Source: Carposina sasakii
Taxonomy: Eukaryota; Arthropoda; Insecta; Lepidoptera; Carposinidae
Reading direction: 5' to 3'
NCBI GenBank assembly: GCA_014607495.2
Contig: CP053172.1
Location: 7,454,888 to 7,518,887, forward strand
Length of the DNA stretch: 64,000 bases
Shown here in pieces: positions 35,294 through 47,495 of the stretch. The notes below the pieces were generated by a model, which was given only the letters and a program-made list of their open reading frames with translations, was not told the DNA's origin and made no database searches. The number at the start of each line of letters is the position of its first letter. Within the stretch, counting starts at the first letter, position 1. The translations under genes and the position numbers were made by a program.

Positions 35294-36150
35294 GGTCCGA
35301 AGACGAAGAAACAGATGCGGAGGGACAAAAAAATACCATTAATGTTAAGTGGATAAAAAAGCGTCGCGGCGTTAACGAGAGAAAAGCAAACGCTGCTTTG
35401 ATACTGGAAAATTCTAATGCTGTGGTTTTCAGATGGAAACGCGGGAAGTTCATGTGTGCTTACTGCCCAGCATTGTGCCCGAACGCTAGGGACTTGCGTG
35501 CTCACGCCGATACACACAGCAACAAAATAGATGTGCTGGAGAAACCAGAATTACGCGTAACATTCCCACTGAAAATTGAAATTAGTGATCTTATATGTAC
35601 TGTTTGCAATACCAATGTTGAATCCCTTAAAGAACTGAAAACTCATTTGGCAACTGCACATTCGATGAATATGAATCCTGGTTATAGTGATGGAGTAATA
35701 CCGTTCGTCCTTACCGGCAAGGAATGTAGATGTGTGCAATGCGAACTGCTGTTTGAAAATTTTATGACACTCTTTATTCATACTAATGAACATTATCAAA
35801 GTTACGTCTGTATGACTTGCGGCAAGGGGTTCTCTTCAGAGAACAAACTGCGATCACATCGCATCAAGCATGAGATTGGCGAGTACGCTTGTTCGAAGTG
35901 TAACCTAGTGTTTTCTAATAGAGGCGTTAAAAATAGGCACGTCATTGTGTCGCATGGACCGAAGAAGCGATACCGCTGTCCTATTTGTAATGAATATTTC
36001 GATTCATATCACGCTCGATTGCGGCATCTTGACAGGGTTCACGGGCAAAAAGCTGAATATAAATGTAGTTTATGTCCATCTGTTTTCGCCACAGGCACGT
36101 TGAGATATGGCCATATTAGATCGGTCCATAAAGGAATTCAAAATAAATAG
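35294..36150 (+). CDS. C2H2 zinc-finger terminal exon 17 (7 fingers)
   Basis: Phase 1 entry after 'ttatttctttctag'; 284 codons to TAG, the shortest intact exon. Opening: KANAALILENSNAVVFRWKRG. Seven fingers, the last CSLCPSVFATGTLRYGHIRSVH, then the stop after KGIQNK. Fingers 8-10 of its subfamily are missing. Finger 2 (CTVCNTNVESLKELKTHL) is standard. Together with the shortened exon 16 next to it, this may reflect one duplication of an already truncated copy or independent losses. Confidence 0.87.
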
Positions 36151-36362
36151 GGTTATCGATGTCAGTGATTTTTAGTTTTAGACTACTTCCGATAGCTTAA
36201 AATAAAAATATGTTAGAAAATATCCACCTTTCATTATATCAGTCACTTTCTTACTACCTACCACTAATGTAAAGTCAGGTATTTATCATTATTTAATTTT
36301 ATAATGGTTTACTTTTAGTTTAAACTGCGAGGACTACATCGTATATTTTCTTTTGTTTTTAG

Positions 36363-37468
36363 GGTCCGTCGTACTCAAACTTAAGTGGAAGTCACACCGA
36401 AAGTTCAATGACCCCAGGGACAATGCCTTCATTATCATCGATAATTCCAACGTATGCCCATTTAGGTGGAAAAGGGGCCTGTTTGCTTGCGCATACTGTA
36501 CTGTCACATTCGCAGACTTTATGGAACTCAAAGACCATACTATAGGACATTCTGTAGATCAGTCCTGCAGGAGTGATGAGTTACGTTATGTCAGGGACAA
36601 TATCAAAGTTGATATTACCGGATTGCAATGCGAAATTTGTTTAGTTAAATTCGATGACATCAACACTTTTTGCGATCACTTAATTGCGGAACATGACAAA
36701 CCTATCAACAAAGAGCTCGGCATAGGAGTTACAGCTTTCTTCATGGATAAAAAACAGTTCACCTGCACTCAGTGCAATGAACATTTCCAGTTCTTTACAA
36801 AGCTTAACACTCACATGAATCAGCACTTCCCTAATAATATCTGCTTCCAATGCGGCAAAGCGTTCACAGCACTCCATAGACTTAAAGCCCATATGAACGT
36901 ACACGAATCTGGAGACATCGAGCATAAATGCCATAGATGCGATGAAACATTTGCCACAAGGGCCATCAAAAATAGCCACCTAATAACCGTTCACGGACTA
37001 CAGAGATACAAGTGCCCGTACTGCAATGAACACTTCAACCGGTATTCAGATAGATTGAAACATTTGAGAGCTGCGCATGGCAGCAAAATTGAGTATCCTT
37101 GCCATTTGTGCAAATCAGTTTTCTCAATGTGTAACCAAAGAACCAAGCACATTCGCCAAGTGCATGTAAAGCCGAAACAGTACTCGTGCGAGTACTGTCC
37201 GTACCAGTTCGTTACAGCTGGTCAACTGAAGAATCACCTAGTAAAACATATCGGCGAAAGGACATTTCAATGCCAGGTCTGTAAGAAGGCATACGCGAGA
37301 GCAAAGACGCTGCGAGAGCATATGAGAATACATAACAATGATAAACGATTCACGTGTGAATTTTGTAATAACGCTTATGTACAAAAATGTAGTCTACAAA
37401 GTCATATTCGAACGCATCACCAACAGAATATGGATATAAAGAAAATTAAAACGTCAAATGTTTATTAA
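36363..37468 (+). CDS. C2H2 zinc-finger terminal exon 18 (10 fingers)
   Basis: Phase 1 entry after 'ttttcttttgtttttag'; 367 codons to TAA. Opening: RDNAFIIIDNSNVCPFRWKRG. Ten fingers from CAYC (about residue 41) to CEFC...HIRTHH. Fingers 9-10 (YARAKTLREHMRIH and YVQKCSLQSHIRTHH) are shared with exons 19 and 20. The fingers 7-8 region includes HIRQVHVKPKQYSCEYC. The AG acceptor and phase are the only evidence for its start; the ATG at 36353 spans the acceptor and is rejected. Confidence 0.88.
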
Positions 37469-37942
37469 AATGTAGGTACAATTTTTAGTTTAATATTGGT
37501 TAGGTAGATACGAACTCTTTAGGGACCACTTATAAAACCACGAAAATGTATGCCTTTATACGAAGAACGTTTCGTTTTAGTTTTTACCAGTAGGTACTAC
37601 TATGTTTTTTTTTTAATAGAAAATTAACTTTATTTGGGACTGATAGTTACCTTATTGAATTTAGATTGTTAGTAGAGATGATAGAGCATTGGCAGTTGTA
37701 AAACTACCTACCTACAGTTGCATATACATATTTATTTTCGCGCTTTGCTTCATTTAAGTATCTTCGAATTAATAATCTGTTTCTGCTTTATTGATTTGCT
37801 TGTTAAAGAGGCATTGATTAAGTTATAATAATAAACTCATTATTAGGTATGAAATGAATTCGTCAAACTATCTTTCATTATGAATTTGAAAACTTAATAA
37901 GTGAGGAAGAACCTAAGTATATCGGATTTTTTCTATTTATAG
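37469..37942. other. 474-bp gap between exons 18 and 19
   Basis: AT-rich and non-coding; ends in the acceptor 'ttttttctatttatag'. Confidence 0.5.
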
Positions 37943-39084
37943 GAAGCAAAAGAAACGAACCAGATGAAATGATGTGCAAGGTGGATATTGATACGCAGAA
38001 TGTGACGCACACCGAGCGTGAGAGCGGTGTAGAGAGAAGAACCACTTTCAGAAACAATATAGCTCACATCATACGCTCGACTACAGCCTGTCCCTTTAAA
38101 TACAGGAAGGGCATATACTTATGCTATTTCTGCAAAGAAACCTTTTTGGAACCAGAGAAACTGCGAGAACATAACCTAAAGATGCATTTAAATATCGACC
38201 ACTTATTCAAACCAAGAAAGTATGAGCCGGTAAAAATGGATTTCGCTGAAACAACTTGTAAGCTCTGCGGTATCGGTATAATGGACTATCCGAATCTTAA
38301 AGCACATCTACTAGTTCATGGTAAAGTGATTGACGATTCGCAAGGAGACTGCGTACTTCCGTATAAGCTGTGCAAGGATGACTATTGTTGTCAGATCTGC
38401 GGCAAGCGATACGAAATGTTTCTCACTATGCACAAGCATATGAATGACCATTTCGAGCACTACATTTGCGAAACGTGCGGCAAAAGATTCGCGACCAGTC
38501 AAAGGATGGTAAACCACTCCAGGACTCACGAACGCGGCGACTTCCCGTGCAAAACGTGCGACGAAATCTTTTCGACATATTCCACGTTAAACGCTCACGT
38601 GGCTAAAGCTCACCGATCGAACAAGAGATACAAATGTCCTATATGCGACGAAAAGTTCATTTCTTATAAACACCGGGTAAATCATTTGAAATTGGTTCAC
38701 GGGAAGAAGACTGCGTTATTTCCGTGTCCGTCGTGTCCGAAAGTGTTCGACCTCTGCAGTCGAAGGACTGCGCACATAAAGTTCCAACACTTGCAAGAGC
38801 GGAATCACGTCTGTGCTATTTGCGGGATGAAGTTCTTCACCAACTACGAATTGCAGGAGCACTCAGTGAAGCACGGCGGTGAAAGGATATACCACTGTGA
38901 CGTTTGCAAGAAGTCCTATGCTAGAATGAAGACTCTGCGCGAACATATGCGGATACACAATAATGATAGGCGGTTCGTTTGCCCTGTTTGTGGACAGACG
39001 TTCATACAGAATTGTAGTCTTAAAAGCCATATGAGAGTTCATCATCCACTGCAAATGAGTGCAAAGATTCAGTTCAGAAGTTGA
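37943..39084 (+). CDS. C2H2 zinc-finger terminal exon 19 (10 fingers)
   Basis: Phase 1 entry after 'ttctatttatag'; 379 codons to TGA. Leader of about 35 residues, then FRNNIAHIIRSTTACPFKYRKG. Ten regular fingers; finger 2 is slightly short (HLLVH). Fingers 8-9 are joined by HGGERIYHC, a variant of TGEK. Ends CSLKSHMRVHHPLQ. The in-frame ATG at 37969 lies inside the leader, so an independent start cannot be ruled out from this exon alone. The phase-1 acceptor 26 bp upstream makes splicing more likely. Confidence 0.87.
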
Positions 39085-39727
39085 GTTTTTTTTTAACTTT
39101 GAAGATGTGGAGAGAAAACCCTCGTCTATTTATTTTTATGCATTATCTAAGTTTGCTCTAATAGCACAAAAAGTATCTTGACTTATCTTTTGGCTCCATA
39201 GGCAGTCTATTTCCTTCAAGGAGTTGTCTAAATGCATAATATGATACAGAAGACCTTGTTTCAATATGGCATTGTATAGGTATACTGATAAATTAGCTAT
39301 TATTCTTCTTAATTTTATTCTGTTACAAATATAAGTCTTTTTTTTACCATGTTAAAATGTATTATATAAATAAACATATGAAAGGATATTGAATATTATT
39401 TTAGTTTTTTATGGATGACGTCATAATATATTGATGGCAGACAGCAAGCCAGACTTTTTGCTCTTAGGTACGTATGGGCACACAGAGATAACACCTGTAT
39501 TTTTCAGATCTATAACTTAATTTCAAAATTGTTGATTCTGACTGGAGATGTCTATTAGTAAACTTTCGAAAACTGTAAAAGGAAATTGAGAAAAAATTTG
39601 TGGCTGAGCAGTAAAACATACTAATTGTTATTAATAAACAAATATACGAAACAGCTTCTTAAAATTTTGCATGCAAAGACAATGAACATGTTATATGCTC
39701 ACTCACGTATGTTTTCTCATTTTTTAG
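39085..39727. other. 643-bp gap between exons 19 and 20
   Basis: AT-rich. An 'aataaa' occurs near 39367 ('tataaataaacata'). The end gives the acceptor 'ttttctcattttttag'. No exon. Confidence 0.5.
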
Positions 39728-40911
39728 GTCATGATGTATCAGAACCAGTCGAAACTCGCATTGAAGTAACTGAAAATGATACGGAAGACGTAAAGAAAAT
39801 TAAAAAAAGTATCGGCGATAGTAAAAGTAGGAAACGGCACGCTACGATCCTTCTTGAAAGCTCATACTTATGCCCTTTTAGATGGATGAAGAATTTGTAC
39901 ATATGCTTTTATTGTGAGCTGAAATTTTCAAATCCAGACCTGTTGAGAAATCACAATAAGCTCGAGCATGCTTTAGTGAGTGCTTCTCAAATTAGATTTG
40001 GTATGTCCAAACTTAAAAAGAAATACGATCTGTTAAAAGTTGAAGTCACTGATGTTGGATGTAAGTTTTGTGACACGACCATCCATGATTTGGAGCATCT
40101 TAAGGAACATCTACTTGTAATGCATAAGAAAAATATTGATCTGAACTCGAGTGATGGGGTCTTGCCGTTCAGTCTTACTGAAAACGAGTTCAAATGCGCA
40201 ATGTGTGATCAAACGTATGAGGAATTCAAAACATTGAATAACCACATGAATGTGCACTTCCAGAACTTTATCTGCGAGCAATGTGGTACCGGTTTTATTA
40301 CGCCAGAACGTTTGAGAACACATGCTTTTTCCCACGAAACTGGTTCATATCCTTGCGATGGTTGTAACAAGGTATTCAGGTCCAGCAACGCTATGAAGGA
40401 ACATTTTGCAATAGTACACAAGATGGTAAAACGGCATCGTTGTCCGCACTGTCCAGAAACATTCAGGAATTACTTCCAAAGGAATAAACACATTTCAGCT
40501 GTACACGGACTCAAACTAAAGGAGTTTAAGTGCAATTTGTGTCCTAAAGTATTTACGTTGGGTGGAAAACTAGGACTTCATATTCGGACGGTTCATATGA
40601 AAATGAAACGACACGCATGTGACATGTGCGAATGGAAGTTTTACTCCAAGTCAGAGCTAAAGGAGCACATGGTCAGGCATGGCGGGGAAAGGAAATACGA
40701 ATGCAACATATGCAACAGAGCATACGCTAGGAAATATACCTTACGAGAGCATATGAGAATCCATGAAAATGACAGGAGGTTTATTTGTACAATTTGTGGC
40801 AGAACTTTCATTCAAAATTGTAATTTAAAACAACATGCTAAAGTACATCATCCTTCACAAATTCCTCCTGTTATTAAAGTTGCGAATATTTGTCATAAAC
40901 CGTTAGGATAA
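39728..40911 (+). CDS. C2H2 zinc-finger terminal exon 20 (10 fingers)
   Basis: Phase 1 entry after 'ttctcattttttag'; 393 codons to TAA. An acidic then basic leader of about 40 residues (ENDTEDVKKIKKS), then KRHATILLESSYLCPFRWMKN. Finger 1 CFYC, finger 10 CTICGRTFIQNCNLKQHAKVHH. Closest to exons 18 and 19. The frame continues open 100 bp upstream of the acceptor, which explains longer ORF predictions, but 39728 fits the family phase. Confidence 0.87.
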
Positions 40912-41204
40912 CAATCAATACATTCAATTCAATACAATTTCAAGCTGCTAGGTAATGCGATATATCTACTCTCAACTCTTGTTTCAACCTTAGCGCTAAG
41001 TTCAATTTTAATATATTCTGTATACCTTGAAAGTGTTTACTTTGATAAATGGCGGATATAAACAAAAGAGCACATCTTTTAACAATGAGCACGTAAGAAT
41101 GAAGAGGGAGATGGTGTTTGCACTTTTAAAATCACTAATAATATCATACTTAATTGCATGTACAAGAATGGGTGATACAAGTACAATTTATTTCTGTTTT
41201 CTAG

Positions 41205-42445
41205 GCTCGGACACAACCAAAATATCCATGGAAGAGAATAATGCAGCAGCGTCCAAAAGGATAGTGCCGTTGTTCCAAGTGGCATATGATCACAGTTTGG
41301 GCAAACCTCTGACCTCGATAAGGAACCGCACTAATAATGCCTCAAAGCAACTGACTTTGGCGACTACATCGAAAGTCTACAGTCCGCCACGTAGCGTATC
41401 ACCCGTTTCTGATAGAGATGGCTCAAGAATTCCCAAAATTGAAGATGTAATGCCACCAGCTCCTACTATAGTTGTACCACCAAAGCTTCCTAACAGAGCG
41501 CCGGATATCCGCCAAAACGTGCTTACCGTCTTTGAATTCTCAACAGTATACCCGTTTGTCTATGGCAATAACAAATTTAAATGTTTTATATGTGCTCAAC
41601 CGTATTTGGACACTGCTGTACTGAGGCAACATATGATTGAAACACACAATTTTTCCCCTCTTAAAAGGTTGGTCAACAATCGAAGGGAAAATATTTTAAA
41701 AGTAGACGTCAGTGATATAGTTTGCAAAATATGTTCAATTCGTCCCAGAGATCTTGTAGAACTAAAGAGGCATTTGAAAAATGAACACAATAAACCTATT
41801 GATCTAGATTTACAAGACAATATGATACCTTTCAAAGTGGACGGCGGAGAGGGTTCATACAAATGTGTCGTTTGTAATGAAAACTTTTTAAAAGTACGAA
41901 TACTGGTTATTCACATGAGTGTCCATTTTAATAACTACAGCTGTGAAGTTTGCGGTTCAGGATTTATGACTTTGCGGCTTTTGAAGAAGCATTTGGAGGT
42001 TCACGAGAATGGAAACTTCCCTTGCGATAGATGCAACAAGGTGTTTAGTACGCCTCAAAAGCGATCGATCCACGTTCGAGGCGTACATCTAAAACAGTAT
42101 CCGAGACGTTGCCCGATGTGTCCGGAAAGATTTAACTCCAATTACAAGAGAACCATACATCTTCAAGACGTGCATAACCAGTCAACACGTATACATAAGT
42201 GTGAAACATGCGGGCGAGCTTTTAATTTGAAATATCATCTCATTTGTCATACGCGATCTGTGCATTTACAAGAACGAAATCAGCAGTGCGATATGTGTCT
42301 CCAGAGGTTTTGTAATAAGGAAACTCTAAAGAGGCACATGGTGATACATACGGGAGAGAAAAATTACAAGTGTGAAATATGTGGAATGGCATTCTTAAGG
42401 AGAAAAAATCTGAAAGATCACCTAAGACTGCACGATATCGTGTAG
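41205..42445 (+). CDS. C2H2 zinc-finger terminal exon 21 (9 fingers, long linker)
   Basis: Phase 1 entry after 'ttatttctgttttctag'; 412 codons to TAG. A leader of about 100 residues, rich in Ser, Pro and Thr and probably disordered (SPPRSVSPVSDRDG, PPAPTIVVPPK), precedes the opening RQNVLTVFEFSTVYPFVYGN. Nine fingers from CFIC to CEICGMAF...HLRLH, with a canonical HTGEKNYKC between 8 and 9 and no tenth finger. Sister of exon 22. The 293-bp upstream gap has no exon. Confidence 0.87.
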
Positions 42446-42687
42446 CCATTGCAATACATTAATGAAGCCGATTTATTTTTAAAAAATATGCCTATTTATT
42501 GCAGATATTCCGAAAATTAATGAAATTCCTTTATGTGACTAACTCTATTTTTGTAATTTTCTTGAAAATATATCTATGTATTTTACGCGCTTGTTTTTTA
42601 TTGATTAAATATACAATAACTTTGTCCACCTAATATTTGATATAACTATTTATCCGCGATGTACCTATATTTTTATGTTTCTTCTAG

Positions 42688-44030
42688 GGACAGTAGAAGA
42701 AACAAGTTCTTCATTAATCGTCAAGAACGAAGACAAGAAATATATTAATAGTGCGTTACTAAAAGCCCCAATATCTCTTTCTGACACCTCATTTGTAAAG
42801 GAAATAAATGATGAAGAGGCAATAATTAAAAATCGTTCTGAGAAAATACCAAAATCTAAATCTATAAAACAGGAAGATAAAGTCTTGGGAGACAAAACTC
42901 TCTATAAGGAACTAACAAACTTTGCTTTGCCAAAAGATGCTTCTTTATCAGCCAATGAAAACAGGAAAGAAAACGAATCAAAATCAACACCAGTAGCAGT
43001 TGAGGATAAATTTTCGTGTCCATCTAAAAACAAAAGTGTTTCGGAGTATAAAACCTCGAAGCAAAACGTTCTAACATTATTTCAATATTCTTACGTGTAT
43101 CCATTTATACACACTCACAACCAATACAAATGTTTTGTATGCCCTAAATTGTTTCTAGATCCAATATTACTAAAAGACCATTCTATTAATCACTCAGTTG
43201 CTGATGTTAAAACTAAACTAAACAATACTGTAAGAGTAAAGAATTTTAAAGTTGATGTTAGCAGTTTACAGTGCAAGCTGTGTCTTGAAAACCTTCTGAA
43301 TCTGGAATCTCTGAAACTCCATTTAAGAACCCACGGCCAAGACATCGATGCGACATGCCAGGATAATATTATACCGTACAAATTGGGTGGCAAAACTTTT
43401 GACTGTCAAATATGTGGTGAAAACTTTCTAAAGTTAAGACTTCTCACTATTCATATGAGTGTACACTTTAATAATTACAGTTGTGAAATTTGCGGATCTG
43501 TATTTATTACGATAAATTTATTGAAAAGGCATCTGCAGATTCACGAAACTGGAAGCTTCCCATGCGATAAATGCGACAAAATATTCACGAGTTCGCGCAA
43601 AAGGGCTTTTCACATTGCGGGAGTGCATTTGAAGCAATATCCAAGAAAATGTCCGATGTGCCCAGAAAGGTTTAACTCAGATTACCAGAGAACAAAGCAC
43701 TTGCGTGTAATTCATAATCAGATCTCTGTTATTAATAAATGCGAAACTTGCGGCAAAGAATATGACCTGAAATATCATTTGTTAAAACATGTGCGAGCTG
43801 TGCATTTGCAGGAGAGAAACCACGAGTGTCCTGTGTGTAATTTTAGGTTTTTCTCCAAGTACTGCCTGGCCCGGCATATGGTGACGCACACGGGCGAAAA
43901 GAAGTTTAAATGTGAAATATGTGATAAGGCTTATGCAAGGAAAAAGAATTTGAGAGAGCATGCTAAAAGTCATGAACTGGATCAACTTAATTGTATCGAT
44001 CATGTGAATATTCATAACACCGTAAATTAG
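42688..44030 (+). CDS. C2H2 zinc-finger terminal exon 22 (9 fingers, long linker)
   Basis: Phase 1 entry after 'ttatgtttcttctag'; 446 codons to TAG. The linker is longer still, about 130 residues of Ser, Lys and Glu-rich sequence (KNRSEKIPKSKSIKQEDK), then KQNVLTLFQYSYVYPFIHTH. Nine fingers paralleling exon 21 (finger 3 LRLLTIHMSVHFNNYSCE is almost identical). A TGEKKFKC linker leads to finger 9. AATAAA is at 44148. Confidence 0.87.
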
Positions 44031-44147
44031 TTCAGATACATACATACATGCCATATAGACACACGCCTGTAGTTTCTCGAATCATAAAGGATCATAAAGG
44101 AGATCTCTCAGCCACGTTTAGTATAGTATAGTTTAACATTGTTCCTA

Positions 44148-44153
44148 AATAAA
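44148..44153 (+). terminator. Polyadenylation signal for exon 22
   Basis: AATAAA 118 bp after the stop, followed by a T-rich 'ggttttcatttattttcatt'. Confidence 0.5.
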
Positions 44154-44309
44154 TATTTTAATATTTACAAAGGTTTTCATTTATTTTCATTTCATCAACA
44201 ATAGCGAGTGTTAAATTGGTAGGTACGTATTCAAAATCATCGCACAAGTTTATAATAGGTTCTACTAAAATAGCTAGATTTATAAATATACAATTTTATT
44301 TTCCCGCAG

Positions 44310-45454
44310 ACTTACCGGCAACTACGAGGCAAGGCCCAAGAACCAGTATCTGGCAAATGACAATATCAGAAAGACAAAACGCTGCCACCTTTATAGAGTT
44401 CACTACCATAAGACCTTTCTTTTACCATCAAGCTAGTTTTAAATGTTTCTACTGTAATGAAGTTTTCACGGAAATACAAACAGTTTTACAACATGGCGCC
44501 CTGCATAGCACACCAGATAGAGCCACTCTGTTAAAGTACCATTTACGGAAAGGCAAAAGAGTGATAAAAGTCGATATTTCTGGTCTAAAATGTAGGATCT
44601 GCGATCAGAAATACTCTGATATCGATGACATACGCAAACACCTAATTATTAATCATAAAAAAGAATTTAACTCGGCCGGGAACGGACTTATGGCTTATGA
44701 TCTAAACGCGAATAACGGCGTACTTACCTGTCACAAATGTTCCAAATCATTTAACTCCTTCTTCCTCCTCAACCGTCACATGAATGTCCACTTTAACGTT
44801 GTGTGTGAAACTTGCGGTCTTGGCTTTATTTCGCACCAACGCTTGATGAACCATCGAGTAGTTCACGAAAACGGAGTATACAAATGCGAGAAATGCCCAG
44901 AAGTGTTCTCCTCGAAGTTTAAGCTCCGTCACCACATGTACAGAAAACACGAAGTGACAAACGTGAAAAAGAAACCATTGAAGTGCCCGCACTGTTTGGA
45001 GAGGTTCACAGAACACTATCGTAAGATGACACATCTTAAGGAAGCTCACGATATTTCGTTCACCTTCGACTGTAGCGTTTGTAAGTCTGTATTCTCGACA
45101 AGAAGAGCATTAACAGAGCACACAACTAAACAGCACACGCAAAAGATACAGTGTAAAATTTGCGGCAAGTGCTTTGGAACGCAATCTTTACTGAAGATGC
45201 ATTGCAGAGGTCATACAGGAGAGCGGAACTTTGTGTGCACTATTTGCAGCAAGCCGTACATGCATGAAAGGACTCTGAGACAGCATATGAGAGTTCATGG
45301 CGGAACTTCTTGGAAATTCACATGTTCGGAGTGTGGAAACGGTTTTCACAATCGCAACGAATACAATAAACATATGAAGCAGTGGCATCCAGAGTGGCAG
45401 TTTAAGACTATTGTCAAAAACTTTGGAAGGAACAATGAAGTTATAAAGTATTAG
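44310..45454 (+). CDS. C2H2 zinc-finger terminal exon 23 (10 fingers, TSIWQ type)
   Basis: Phase 1 entry after 'ttttattttcccgcag', a CAG acceptor instead of the TAG usual upstream; 380 codons to TAG. The leader carries TSIWQMTISERQNAATFIEF ahead of the PFFYH module. Ten fingers; an extra basic segment (KVTNVKKKP-type) separates fingers 5 and 6. Ends CSECGNGFHNRNEYNKHMKQWH followed by a short tail. First of three sisters (exons 23-25). Confidence 0.87.
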
Positions 45455-46365
45455 ATATAAGCATTGAGTTATATAATAAGTTTGCAATTCCTTAGTTACC
45501 TACCTTGACCTACCTCCATATAAGGGTATACCTAGTAGAACAGTACGTTCAGCGGTAGTTGATAATAATTGTCATTGCTACTCGACACTGCCTTCTTTAA
45601 CGGCACAATCAAGTGGCAAAATTGTCGAAAAAACATTTCTGTCTCTGGCTGACATGTCGTCACACCTAAAATTTAATAAACATGTGGACTTGTAACCCTA
45701 CAATATTGTGGAGGTGTAAATAAATTGATCTTACTAATGTCATAATGATCTCATTGCGTAGATACCTACAGGAAGAGGAGAATTAGTCTTTTTGATACTA
45801 AAGTTAAGTGGGATTATTGATTGTAGATAGGTATTACCTGTATAATAAGTATCCAGTAATGTGTGTTTTAAGTATTGAATGAAGCTACCAGTATTTTAAA
45901 GAAATACTTACAAATAATTTCTCAATACCAAAAATTGTTTTATTTTATGACCTACTTCTTTAAGAAATAACCACAGAAAAACATAGATCAATTAGGTAAT
46001 TTATACATACATACATACCTATACATATAATCACGCCTTTATCTCTTACGGGGTAGGCAGACCACCATGGGCCGATAGAACTACATGGTGCTACTTCTGA
46101 CCAAATTTGAGGTTATAGTTAAGATGTACAAGTTCGGTTAGTAGTGACAGGTGGTCAGCCCATCGCCTACAAAACACCAAGACCCTCTTGTCCCTCTACT
46201 GACTTGTACAGTATGCCCGGGAAGAGAAGCAGCTGTAGAATTATACGTTTTTTTTTCACTCCCAGAGGAGCATAGAAGATTAGGTAATTTATGTTTTATA
46301 GTATTAATAATATACTTAGCACAGATTTTCAACGATAAATAAACATCAATATTTTAACTCCCCAG
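45455..46365. other. 911-bp gap with a SINE
   Basis: 3' UTR-like sequence with 'aataaa' near 45719, then the inverted SINE-like element at 46003-46276. The acceptor is 'tattttaactccccag'. Confidence 0.5.
46003..46276 (-). repeat. SINE-like retroposon, copy 2 (inverted)
   Basis: Full-length inverse of the element at 778-1041, with the tatg tail on the left (catacatacata at about 46010) and 'ctcccagaggagcatagaag' at the right. It lies 90 bp upstream of the exon 24 acceptor. Confidence 0.7.
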
Positions 46366-47495
46366 AAAATGAAAACGAAGAGAAACTCGAGAGAGGACAG
46401 AAAGCGCGCACAAGCATTTGGGAGATGACCGCAGCAGAGCGACGCAATGTAGCCGAGATCCTCGTTAGCACCACTGTCAAGCCATTCTTCTTCTGCCGAT
46501 ACTATTTCAAGTGCTTCTTCTGTCGGGAACACTTTCCCGAAATTAACGCTCTTCTCCAACACTCTTCTTCCCATGAAATGCCGGACAAAGAGAAGGTTCT
46601 CAAAGAACTGCTTACCAAAGGAACTAAGGCACTCAAAGTGGATATATCGGAGATGAAATGCAAGATATGCAACACAGAGTTTACAGATTTGAAAAAAATT
46701 CGACAACATCTCATCGATGATCATAAGAAGTACTTCAGCGAGTCCGAAGCGGGGATTGTTGTATTCAACTTGGAACTAAAAAACGGGCAGGTCGGATGTC
46801 ATATTTGCAGCAAACTTTTCCCCACATTTATATCGCTCAATCGACATATGAACGTGCATTTCAAAAACTACGTGTGCGAAACTTGCGGTGCAGGCTTCAT
46901 GACCAACCAGCGTCTGCTACAACATAAAGAGATACACTTACCCGGTGGCTTTCCATGCACTAAATGCAGCAAAGTATTTACGACAAACTGCAATTTAAAA
47001 TACCACTTTGAAAATCAACATGAGGGTACAACGAAACTGCGTCTGCTTAGATGTCCTCACTGCTCTGAAAGATTTAAGGAGCACTTCCGAAAACTAAAGC
47101 ACCTGAAGGAAGTGCATAACATCACCTTTACTTTTGAATGCGATATCTGTAAGGCTATATTCACATCTCGTAGGACACTGAGAGAGCATACAAACATCAA
47201 CCACTCCCAGAAAACGGAATGCGTGGTGTGCAAACGAAGATTTACCTCTGGATCGACATTAAGAAAGCACATGGTGACCCATACAGGGGAAAGAAATTAC
47301 GTCTGCAATTTATGTCCCAAGACTTATAGACAGCAAAAGAGTCTCAAACAGCATTTAAAAGTGCACATGAATGAGACTAACACAGTGAAGTTGACGTGCC
47401 CTGAATGTGGCAATGGATTTTCTGGGAAAAACGAGTTCCACAAACATATTAAAGACTGGCATCCAAGATCTTACTTAAATTACTTATCACATTAG
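46366..47495 (+). CDS. C2H2 zinc-finger terminal exon 24 (10 fingers, TSIWQ type)
   Basis: Phase 1 entry after 'ttttaactccccag'; 375 codons to TAG. Leader ENENEEKLERGQKARTSIWE then MTAAERRNVAEILVSTTVKPFF. Ten fingers. The spacing of finger 5 to finger 6 is extended as in exon 23 (HEGTTKLRLLRC). Ends CPECGNGFSGKNEFHKHIKDWH. The polypyrimidine tract is weak for this locus, and the insertion of a SINE just upstream may have shortened it. Confidence 0.85.
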
